DNA from: Mugil cephalus
Lineage: Eukaryota > Chordata > Actinopteri > Mugiliformes > Mugilidae
Direction: 5' to 3'
Assembly (NCBI RefSeq): GCF_022458985.1
Contig: NC_061790.1
Coordinates: 19,944,397 to 20,008,396 of the forward strand
Length of the DNA stretch: 64,000 nt
Shown here: positions 1 to 11,100 of the stretch, in pieces
How the letters are laid out: every line of letters begins with the position of its first letter
Numbering within the stretch: position 1 is the stretch's first letter
Program-made: the position numbers and the translations under genes
Notes under the pieces: model-generated
What the model saw: the letters and a program-made list of their open reading frames with translations, nothing else
Told to the model about the DNA's origin: nothing
Databases searched by the model: none

Positions 1-692
1 CACTGCAGTGATCTTCAGGGGAGTTGTTATTCCAGCAACGGCCTTGGCCGAGGCCAGTGTTGTTAGGACGCCAAAAACAGATAAAATTGGGATTGTTTGG
101 TCTTGGGGCAAGAAGACGCATTCTTTTGCACGACTTTTCTGTTTGTTCATTCTGGTCTCCGAATCGATTCATTCCCCTTTGCAAAACCAAAAGCTTCTCC
201 ATGATGTTATCCATGTTGTGGTTTATAGCCACAGTCTGAGTGCTGACAGCTCTGCCCACCGCTTCAATCATGTCAGGCAGCTTTATGGGGCTCTGGACAG
301 CTGTCACCATTTTTTGATTTCCTAGATAAATCAGGGCAATCCCTAATCCAGTCAGCAAAAGACATGAAATCATGGTTTCGAATAGGCAGATGTCTTTGGT
401 GTCCTCCAGGGAAAGAACCGCCAGGCACACCACCCACCACCTCTCCCACGCATCCATCATGTAGCCAGCTGTGAACGTTCCAGCAGGGCAGTCCGGCTCC
501 CCCGAACCCAGGCTTCTTGTTGAGAAAATTGTGTCAGTTGAGTTGATAGACCAGTTTATCAATGGTTTTGTAGTTTGGAGAGCAGTGCTTAGAGAGTCTC
601 TCAAAAGTGTAGACAGTAGACAGACGAGACAAGAAGAACAAAGCAGTGAAGATAAGGGAGAGGAGAGGGAGAAAAAATGTGACCGCCTTCAT
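1..692 (-). CDS. Unrecognised membrane-protein-like reading frame, 5' part only, runs off left edge
   Basis: On the minus strand a frame opens at an ATG ATG pair at 455-460 and continues without a stop to base 1 (153 codons). It starts MMDAWERWW, has a hydrophobic stretch (about residues 31-48, ISCLLLTGLGIALIYLG), then a mixed helical stretch with NHNMDNIMEKL, then a Cys/Trp/Asn-rich part (FICFWRPNN, GRCWNNN). The same frame stays open upstream to about 689 but without an ATG. A second frame, one base out of phase, starts at 692 (MKAVTFFLPLLSL, signal-anchor-like) and stops after 52 codons at 534. Either the true start is at 460, or the two frames are one protein separated by an indel or a missed splice. 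I do not recognise the family. A type II membrane protein with a stalk is an inference from the hydrophobicity pattern only. Confidence 0.45.
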
Positions 693-855
693 TGAGAGCT
701 AAGTGAGAAGACAGAGATGATGCAGCCAAACCTACCCCAACCTTTTCCAGTCATAACAAAAACACCTAATGGTCAAATAAGCACATGTATATAGGAAAAA
801 AATAGAACGAAAATTATAAATTATAAAACAAAATATAGAAATATATGTAAATATA

Positions 856-1094
856 GGGTGGCTGTGGCTCAGTAGGTAGAGCAGGTTGTCCATGAACTGA
901 AGGGTTACTGGTTTGATCCCCCGAATATGCCATATGCCAAAGTGTCCTTGCGCAAGACACTGAACCCCCAGTTGCTCACAGTTACTGGTGTGTGAATGTG
1001 TGGACTTGTGTGAGCGAATGGGTGAATGTGTTTGTGACTGTAAAAGTGCTTTGATGAGGTAGAAAAGCATTATATAGAAGCAAGACCATTTACC
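856..1094 (+). repeat. tRNA-derived SINE
   Basis: The head has a pol III box A-like sequence (GTGGCTCAGTAGGTAGAGC) followed by a box B-like sequence (GGTTTGATCCC) at tRNA-like spacing. The body carries the fish SINE signatures GTGTCCTTGCGCAAGACACTGA and a GTGTGTGAATG stretch, and the tail is AAGCATTATATAGAAGC...CCATTTACC. It is not a working tRNA gene: the tRNA arms do not pair and there is no anticodon arm. A 3' fragment of the same family lies at about 46463-46558. Confidence 0.8.
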
Positions 1095-1205
1095 AAAAAT
1101 CATGTTATCAACATATGAAAGTTTAGGCAATATTCATTACAAATTTTGCAACAATTTCTGCGTTCCAAATCTGCAAATTTCACATTTACAGCATGGAGAT
1201 GCATA

Positions 1206-1254
1206 ACAACAACAACAACAATAATAAAAGTAATAATAATAATAATAATAATAA
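1206..1254. repeat. (CAA)n then (TAA)n microsatellite
   Basis: A run of CAA triplets (about 1206-1220) is followed by an interrupted run of TAA triplets (1231-1253). Confidence 0.95.
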
Positions 1255-1639
1255 ATATTATAGCGATTAAACGAAGAGACAGAGACGGTTATGTTTGCAT
1301 TCAATTTGGCATATTTGTTGATATTTAATTTAAATTAATTTAATATTTAAATATACGTATTTAAACTAAGTGTCTTTAACGGCAACAGCACCGTAATAAC
1401 AAGTGATGTAGTCTGCGCGCAACATGCTCACTGGCGTTTCCTAACCGGCTACCTTAGTAACCGTTGTTCTAGTCTACGCGCAACATTTTTTTTTATTATG
1501 AAAAAAAAAAAAAAACGCTAAAATCGGGGACCTTTTCAGGGACAACTTTATCCAGGGGACAGGTCACCCAAAAGGGGGACTGTCCCAAGAAATGGGGGAC
1601 TTACTTTAATTCATTTTAGACAACCGCCTTAAAACCATG

Positions 1640-1860
1640 CTTAAAACTATATCCTTCGGTCTTTGCGTGGAACTCCACGTGAGGAGTCTTACGTAAAATC
1701 ATTTTCGACCAATCCGCTGCCGATATCTACAACCGGAAGTTGTACGCCATTGGCCTTTTCCTAAAGGCAGATGTAACCTGTGTTTTTCTACGGCGTAAAA
1801 AACGGAGTACACGTTGCGCATTTTCAGGCAAAGTGAATTTATCCTTGAATTTTTTTGAAT
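1640..1860 (+). promoter_or_regulatory. hsf2: Presumed hsf2 promoter and 5' UTR
   Basis: This stretch lies directly upstream of the hsf2 start codon. It holds a CCAAT box (1709-1713) and an inverted one (ATTGG, 1748-1752), and no obvious TATA box near a plausible start site. I see no clear array of inverted GAA heat-shock elements. The transcription start is not determinable from sequence alone. Confidence 0.4.
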
Positions 1861-2138
1861 ATGAAGCACAACTCGAGCGTCCCGGCTTTCCTCACCAAGC
1901 TGTGGACGTTGGTCGAGGATGCAGACACAAATGAATTTATTTGCTGGAGTCAGGTAATGTCGAAGCTGTACATCGTTAGCATGCTAGTTGTCTAAGCTAA
2001 AGCAAAGAAAACTGTAGCTATGGATATTTACCTTTATATATACTACAACAAGTGTACGCATTCACCACGCCACGAATATTTTTTCACAGTCGTAGTTCGT
2101 TTGACCTGCATCATTCCTAATTTCCCTACAGGGAAGTA

Positions 2139-2184
<46 letters not shown>

Positions 2185-5100
2185 TACACGCCACATAATC
2201 GATTCAAGCATAGATGTCGATGGGCAAAAAAACTTACCTAGGCACCAACTACTAGCTTCCCTTGTATCTTTCTTTAATGTACCGCTATTTGATAAGGCAT
2301 ATTATACTTAAGTACAAATAAATAAACATGTCAGTATAGTATTAGGGTTGAAAACAATTGCACATCTGGAATAAAAACTACAGATAGTTAAAAAGCCTTA
2401 TGGCTGCTGGCAAAAGACCCTCCTGTACCTCCCTGTCCTCTTAGGGTGTGAGCTCTTCCCGAAAACCTGGAATGTGTTACTTTCATTGCATGTGATGGCC
2501 TTCATCTTCCTTGTCATCCTACTCTTGCCACCTGCTCTACTCATTCCTGGGTGACACTAATGATGTAATGATGCTGCCAGTGTTTAATCAGCTTATTTAA
2601 CCCCATTAAAACAAATTTAGCCTCTACACATTGTCTGGATAAGTTCATTTTTGACTTTTGGGCTTTGAGTCACTCTAAATGTTGATGTGTGCACAGTTGG
2701 GTTAAGAGCATAATGAAATGGGTCCATCTGAGGTGATGTTCTGACTATCTCTGTGGTTCTTTCCAGGAGGGCACCAGCTTCCTTGTTTTGGACGAGCAGC
2801 GCTTTGCCAAGGAGATCCTTCCCAAGTTCTTCAAGCACAACAACATGGCTAGTTTCATCAGGCAGCTCAACATGTGTAAGGCTGTGTACAACTTTTTATC
2901 CTGCGTATATAGAGGACATTGACATTGACGCTACTGCTGCCCGGGAGTCATGCCCTACTGAGTGGCATAAACATGGTGAAATGTAGTAGTAAATACAGCG
3001 ACACTGGGAAAAATGTGGATTATCAGAACAATTGAACTTGACACTGATCCATAAGAACTAGTAAAGTTGGATTAGAAAAGTGGATTAGCCTCAGTTTCAG
3101 TTAGTTTTAGGTCATGTTAGTTAGGATAAATGTAGCTAAATAAAAGATGCTAACACTCAGAGCTAGCCATACAATGCTGTAGCATCTGACCAAATGTTAA
3201 AAGAATGACGAGGAGTGATCACAGATACTCCATTAATTGTTGGAACTGAAATAGTTGCTGTTAGCCGTAACTACGCCAAAACAACAGCATCCACAAACTT
3301 ATCTAACACCCCTCCAGAATGTAACTTGAGAAGGTATGACTTCATCAAAAAAAAAGAACGACATGAATTATATTACCTGACACGAAATGTGACCCACAAC
3401 ACCAGGTTTCTGTGCCTGGATTTCAGTTGTTCATAATGCAACGATCTGTTTACTTCTCTGTTCTTTGGTAGTTGGAGATATGTAAAAATATGTAGCCTAT
3501 GACTCAAACTAATGCAGCTAATCTCCATGCTCAACTGTCAACTGTCGTACCCTCCATTCAGCATTAATCAGTTGTCCCAACAGCTGTCCATTAAGGCTGG
3601 GCGATTATGGAAAAAATAATAATCACCATTATTTTAATTGATAACGTAAACGCGATTATTCACTGATTTCAAAAAAAGTATTTATTCAACCACCAAAACT
3701 CAACTTTAAATCTGACTTTTTATAGCATAAATGTCACAGCCTCCGTTATCTCTCCCTGTCGCTGGGAACCGGTGGGTTATGGAGTGGCATTGTAAACAGC
3801 GTCCTCAATGGAGGACTGTGTTGTGGTGGCAGTGGCCTTTTGGGGTCTTTTGCTCCTTCAATACTTTGTCATAGACCACTTTATGGCAGAACTTTAAATG
3901 GTTAAATAAATATGTTGTGTTGCTTTGGGGTGCAGGCACAACAAACTTTGCAAACAATCTCCTTCTGCTCCACGTCCGACAATTTAAATCCAAAATGTCT
4001 CCAAATGACCGAAGTTGTCCTGTCTTTCTTTTCACCTAAAGGCTTAGCCTGGCTTTCTGCCATGTTGTCAATCGCTCATTCCACAATTGATCCACACAAA
4101 TCACACGCTTGATGCAGCTGCACGCGATAGAGGTGCGTTCACGGTGCTTTTACAGCGCAGGAACTGTGCCACACTATGCCACACGGCACATTGATCGTTT
4201 TTTGATTAAAATATTATGATCGTGAGAAACCAAAATCGAAATAGCGAACAAAATTTGATCAGTCGTCCAGCCCTACTGTCCTTTATTTTTCTTTCTGTCA
4301 TCTTGTTTTTGTTGGTGGCTTTTTGAGCGTCTGTTAACCTTAATAGGTGATTTAGATTAAGGTATGGCATCACTGCGGAGCATACATAGACCTTAAGCAA
4401 ACCCTGATAGGTGGATAGGTGTTAAAGCACGCCTATGCCGACCCTAGCAATGTAGCTGATGTGCACTTCCCCCAGAATTATTTTGGATCAATAAGGAATT
4501 GGAAAGGTTAACCGAGGAGGTTTGGAGATGCAGACATCTGTGTGACTCATGAAAGTTTCAATCACCATTGCTGAAATTGAAGCAGCAAGTAGAAACAAAA
4601 ATTAACCCTGATTTTCAAAAGTGTCTCAGCGGCTACTTTTGGAGTAGCCGCTGTGACACTTGTCTAGCTCTTGCAGTATTCTAAAAGCGCCTTAACGTCG
4701 TAGCATGATGACATGTACCTCCCCAGAAATGTAACTACGCAATGCAGACCAAAGGAGCTGTGACTGGTCCACTTGGTATGCTGGCACCAGCGTTTGCTAC
4801 GTGTGTAGGTTGCATCTGTTTCCCGCAGTACTATAAAAGAGCCTTTAGAGTTTACATATTCATGCAGCTATCTAACTTTATGCTATGTTTACTAGGTATG
4901 TCCCAATCAACTGTTTTTTTTACCCTCCAATCAGATACTGATCTTTTAATATTTAGTATCAGCTGACTCAACTCCCAAAAAAAAAAAGAAATCCTCGCTG
5001 GAGAGTCAAGCAGACATGTTTAGTCATGTGATGTTGGAAGAAGAGTACAAGACATGGGATGCATGTTACATGAGATTGTCAACATAGTCATTGTACTGAT

Positions 5101-8100
5101 GTTTGGTGTACAGAGTTCTCATTAAGTTACTGAATAGAAATAAACACAAGCTCATGGGGCAAAACACTCATGTCAGGGACTCATCTTTCTGCAGCGTTAC
5201 CAGCTCTCTAGAAGGGAACCAGATGTGCTTTTTTCATACGCCCATGTTACTGGCCTGAATGTCAAGCTTGAAGCTGATGTTCATTGAGAATCATTGTAAT
5301 AATGCCTACATCCTAGGGCTGCATGATTCTAGAAAAAATGTGAATCATAATTTTTTTGCTTAGAATTGAGATCACGATTCTTTGGCCCAATTATTTTTTT
5401 TTTTTACAAAATGTTTATTGCACTGATGAACTTTAACAAAACAAAAAAAACATTCAAATAGTCATTCAAGTTGCCTTGCGGCGCTGCAACGAGGGCAGAA
5501 CACACTTTAAAAATGCACCTCAGACTGTTTGTCATCATTTTTGCTTAAATCCAAAATACTTCCACACTGCCGAATGCAAAAATTTTTTGGGTACAAGTTC
5601 AGGTCGGGTCTGTGGGTGACTCTCGCCACTACCACCTGGGGTTCCTTCACCATCCATTTAATTCTCTTTACCGCTGACTTCTCTCTGCTTCTCTCCCTCA
5701 CTGTTTCCACACACTCAACTGCAGACGGGCTTCCTCCACGGAATCACGTGTTGTAAAGACACTTTACCATAGGTTGAGGGAGGAGTCAGCATCAGTGCTG
5801 CCTTTAGGGGCACTTGAAAAAATCTGAGAAGAAATGGGAGCATTTTTTTTCTGGTGTCGCTTGTTAAATAAAATGCTTAAGAATCGTTGTGTTTTGAAGT
5901 GAGATCACATGTATGTGTGAATCGAGACTGCGTTTTTTTTTAAACTATTTATCGTGCAGCCCTACTACACTCTTACCTGGGGGCTACATGGGAATATTTC
6001 TATTAGTGACATGTGACCGTGGCCTGATTATTAGAACCAAGGTTTTTCTAGGAGAACATTACATTGTAATGATGAGATAATCATTGTTATTGATTGTCCC
6101 CCTCATTGATGATGAGGAGTTCTGATTGTGTGTGTGTGTGTGTGTGTATGCACTCCCATTTGTTCAGATGGCTTCCGTAAGGTGATGCACATTGATACCG
6201 GGATCGTGAAGCAGGAGAAGGATGGTCCAGTGGAGTTTCAGCACCCCTACTTTAAACATGGACAGGATGATTTGCTGGAAAACATCAAGAGGAAGGTAGA
6301 GTGATCAGTTAGTTCTTTCTGTTAAATTGTCAAAAGAATTAATGTGCTGAAAATACTTTTGAATAGTACAGACTGTCAACACCAAATCAGTTGTATGTAG
6401 TTCTATATACTGAAGTGTTGCCCCCCTTACTGATTTCTTATTTTTCTGCATGTTTGTCACATTTAAATTTTTAAGATCATCAATCAAATTTAAATATTAG
6501 TCAAAGATAACACAAGTAAACACAATATGTAGTTTTGAAATTAAGGTTTTTGTTATTAAAAGGCAAAACAAAATCCATACCTACATGGCCCCGTGTGAAA
6601 AAGTGATTTCCCCCTAAACCTAATAATTGGTTGGGCCACCATTAGCAGCAACCACTGCAATCAAGTGTTTTTTATAACTTCAGTGAGTCTTTTCCAGCGC
6701 TGTGGAGGAATTCTGGCCAACTCATCTTGCAGAATTATTGTATTTCAGTCACATGAACCACATTTTAAGGTCATGCCACAGCATCTCGAATAGGATTCAG
6801 GTCAAGACTTTCAGTAGGCTACTCCAAAGTCTACTGTTATGTGATGTTCTTTTTCTGAAATGCAGTGTTACTTTTACGCCAGATGTAATGGGACACACAC
6901 TTTCCCAAAAGTCTTGGGGATCATCAAAATATTTTCTGGCGAAACTGAGACTAGCCTTTATGTTCCTTTTGCCTCTTGAACACTGACCTTAACTGAGACA
7001 AGTGAGGCCTGCAGTTCTTTGGATGTTGTTGTGGGGTCTTTTGTGACCTCTGGGATGAGTCGCCTCTGAGCTCTTGGGGTAATTTTGGTCAGCCAGCCAC
7101 TCATGGGAAAGTTCACACCTGTTCCGTGTTTTCACCATTTGTGGATAATGACTCTCACTCAATGTGTTTACATGCATGTGAAAAAAACGAAATTTGCCTT
7201 GAACAGACTCTAGCTGGAAAACTTAAGTGCATGTAAACACGTCTGATGAAAATTAGAGTTCCCGGTTCCATGCAGCTCTTACGTTCATATCGAAGTTTCG
7301 CTTCGCTTCGCTTGAGTTCAATACGGTATTTTCCTCAAAGTTTCCCAGTAGGAGTAAGATCATTTGAGTAAACAATTTGTGTCAAGTTCGCTATCAAAAC
7401 GACAGGGAAAAAATGCACAGCAAAACGGAAATATGAAGATGAACACAGGACGTTTTTAACAAAGTGGGAGAGTTTATATCTTTTTGTTAAACGTAATGGC
7501 AAGCCATTCTGCCTTATGTCAGGCGTCATTAGCGCATTTCAAAGCTTCAAATCTTCAGCACCACTTCAGCTCACTAAGTAAGTAGTAAGTAACATACATA
7601 GTAAAAGGAAAAAGCTATTGTAAATTATAATATTTTTGTTTGTGGACTTTGTCTGTGTGAGACAGTGCACACAGTGTTCATTGTTGGAAATGACTGGCCT
7701 CTCTTTGTACTGTAGGAGTCAATTTCTGTCATTATCATGTTGGTGCGTGACATTTACAATAAATCTGGCTGAGCAAAGGTGTGTGTTAGAGTGAGAGAGG
7801 AAGGGATGGGGTGATGTTCATGTGTGCCCATGTGTATGATGTGGCTCTTTGCCGTAACACAGTAAAAAATGTGGCTCTTGGTCTCTGCCTGGTTGGCCAC
7901 CCCTGCCTTATCCGATTAAGAAACCCAGATAATGCCATTGGAATTTGTTTTTTTCTCCGTCATATATACGCTTAATCGGACTACAACAGGATAACGTGTG
8001 TGTGCACATGCTCCACAACTGCTGCGCTGGTGTATGACCCCGGAACAAAAACATTCAAGAAAGCTGGTCGCAGAAGAAGACGGTAAACAGAGCCGGTGGA

Positions 8101-11100
8101 AGAACCACCCAAGGGATAGCACATATCTTACCTGCACCAAAAGTAGCGCGCACATTACGTACAACATTAAAAGAGCTGTACTGTTATCCGTCTGTTAGAA
8201 ATTCCGGTCCGTCACACAAACAACTCTTGTTAATTATATGACGTAATAGATCAACCAGAAACCGGGCCGTAGTAACGTGGTATTAACCCGCAGAAAAGAC
8301 ATATTGACACAACGCCACCTAGTGTGGAGGAGGACATGTTCCCTTGAGTTATTCGATTTTCTCTGCTGCCTGTTAACTGGGACATGGACCACATTCAAAA
8401 ATTTCGATTTTCGAGCATAGCACGATTAAGCTGTGCATGTAAACGCACTGCCTGTGGTTCACTGGAGTCCCAAAGCTTTAGAAATTACTTTCTAACCTTT
8501 TTCAGACTGATAGATCTCACTAACTTTCTTTCTCATTTGTTCCTGAATTTTTTTTAGATCACAGCATGATCTCTAGGCTTTCAGGATCTTTTGATCTAAT
8601 TCACTTTGTCATTTGTCCTATTGAAGTGATTTCTTGATTGAGAACAGGTGTGGCAATAATCAGGTCTGGGTGTGGCTGGAGAAACTGAAGTCAGGTGTGA
8701 TTAACACAGTTAAGTTATGTTTTAACAGGAGAGAGCAACCACTTTTTCTCCCAGGGCCATGTAGGTTAATAAAAACTTTGCCTTTTTTGTTTGCTTGTGT
8801 TATCTTCTCATATTTAAATTAGTCTGATTATCTGAAACATGTAGTTCGGTGTTTCCTCTACATTCATTTAGGAGTGGCGGGCCACCATTCCTAAATCCTA
8901 GCCGCCGCTCCTTCAAATTTCTTTTCTTTTTTTATTGACGCAAATACACCACCACCGCATGTCTCCACCTTCACTGAGTCATGCACTGTGTCGGGTACTC
9001 GCAAGTACTAAGGTAAACAACAGATAACTATCTTGCTCAATATCTGCTCATTGGGGTTCTTAATCTACCGGTTACTGTCTCTTTGTAAACTTCCTCAAGT
9101 GTCTCGACCCGCTGGATGGTGCTCAGTTTATCAGTAAAGAACGAGGTTATTATGACACCCCATGTCTGTTCAAGTTGTATTCTTTTTGCTCAGGTGTAAG
9201 GGTGGGCGATATGGCAAAAATATCATATCGCAATTTTTTAAAAAATAAATTCACGATTTCGATTTTATCACGATCTTAAATTGAAAAATGAAAAGCAGAC
9301 AATTTAGTCCGAAGAACCTTTCTTAACCAATTTAAATAGTCGCAGTTTTGCCTGCATGTGCAAACAGTCAGGTTTAAAAGACGGGGCAAGGCAGTGTTGT
9401 ACAAGTATTTTCAGCTGGGCAGCTCGTACCGTGGGTACTACAACTACTTTAAGCAGGCGTATGAACCCCTTGTTTTCTACCGTCTTGAACGGTACCATAT
9501 CTTATAAAGGGTAACTGCTTCTGTTACCTCTTTCCATCGCTTGCTTGACTTGTCATACGGAGTTCCTTTGTTAAATGCCTGTTATGTTGAGTGTTTTGGT
9601 CTTACGCTATCTGCTGCCTCCGCCTGCGGTGCCGATGCCGCCGGACCCCTCGCTGTTTGGCTCTCAGCATATTGTTTGGGATGATTCCTCTTCAAATGAT
9701 TGAACGGGGTTGTCGTGTCGCCAGCGTGCAAACCTGTTTTGTGCAAACTTTGCACACAACATTTGCCTGCGCTTCATCAGTTGAGGAAAATCCAAACCTA
9801 TTCCATATAATGGAAGTGAATTTTTTTTTTAGTGACCATGGCTCTCCATGTGGCTACTGCTACACACATAGACAAGGAGGCGGGTAAGAAAGCGCGTCAC
9901 TGCCCCTAATACGCTATGATTGGTCGGTCGTCTTCACGTTGTAATCTTTCATGATTTAATATCGTCGTATCGCCCACCCCTACTAGGTGTATGTGTGTCA
10001 CTGGTGGGACGAGGCAGGGAGGCGAGGAGACTAGTAGTTGTGTAGTTGTGACGAAATCAGCAAAGGGGCCAACACTTTTTCATATCAATCCACATTCAAT
10101 GAATATAAAGTACTGTTTGTATTTTTTAATTAAGAAAGAAAAAATGATTTGGATGAAATTAATGGAATAGTGAGGCACAGTTTTGACTTGTTTATCCTCA
10201 AGTCCTTTGAAACATCTGTCTAGACACTGGCCAGCCAATTTTGTTTCAGATGTCAGATCAGTTTTGGTGTCATGTTAAGTTTCCTGGGGTGAAATCCTGA
10301 AAATACCAGAGTTAACTGAAATGTATGTTTGCCAGGTTTCTAACGCCCGTCCAGAAGACAACAAAATTAGACAGGAAGACCTATCCAAGATATTAGCGAG
10401 TGTCCAAAATGTTCACAGCAAACAGGAGAACATCGATGCCAGGTTGGCCACACTCAAGAGGTGAGTGTAGAGCAAAATTTGCCTGTGTCTATTAGTGGAG
10501 GTCACTGTCTTTATAAAGCACAGCTATTTTCTCCCTGGAAATGTTTGACATGAATGTGTTATCACATGGGTTTTCTGAAAGGATTTATTATTTGAATGCA
10601 TCCATATTAATGATGTAGTGTGAATAACTTTTTCTCTGCGTCTCTTTTCTGTTAATTGTAAATGTTTTGTTGCATAGGGAGAATGAAGCTTTGTGGAGGG
10701 AGATCTCAGATCTGAGACAGAAACATGCCCACCAACAGCAACTCATCAAAAAGGTTAGTTCTGTACCAGACCGATTAGCTGTCATTATGTGGAACTGTAT
10801 TCAGACACGTAGTTCCTAACCTCAAACACGAGAAAAATGAGAGACTGCAGAGAACGCCCGCAGTGAGGTGGCGCTACAGCAACACCATGCGGATCGGAGC
10901 TGCGGTAGTCATTCACAATCGGCCCGACATTTTCTTTTTGTTTTAAAATCGTTATTAAGACATTCAAAATTGGTATTGTAGTGTAAGAAAAGGTATTGCA
11001 GTATATTGAAACATCGATATTTTTTCCAACCCCTAATGTTCATACTTTCTAGATTGAGATAATACTTTGTAATTTTGAATGTGGCACATCCTTACCAGGA

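Larger units (their letters stand above)
6555..8775 (-). mobile_element. Degenerate Tc1/mariner-like transposon, interrupted by nested insertions
   Basis: The left end CATGGCCCCGTGTGAAAAAG and the right end GGGCCATGTAGGTTAATAA belong to the abundant fish Tc1-like family whose transposase reads on the minus strand here. Internal blocks such as CCAGCGCTGTGGAGGAATTC and AGTGAGGCCTGCAGTTCTTT are characteristic. The copy is broken by internal deletions and frameshifts, and is split at about 7160/8451 by another element. It lies in hsf2 intron 3. Confidence 0.8.

Noticed and set aside
870-935. tRNA gene suggested by box A and box B sequences
   Set aside because: The arms do not pair and the sequence continues into a SINE body, so it is a SINE head.
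732-1130. 132-codon minus-strand open frame
   Set aside because: It lies across a SINE and AT-rich flanks with no domain; best explained as chance.
2141-2184. Repeat array as CRISPR
   Set aside because: It is a plain tetranucleotide microsatellite with no spacers; a vertebrate genome has no CRISPR arrays.
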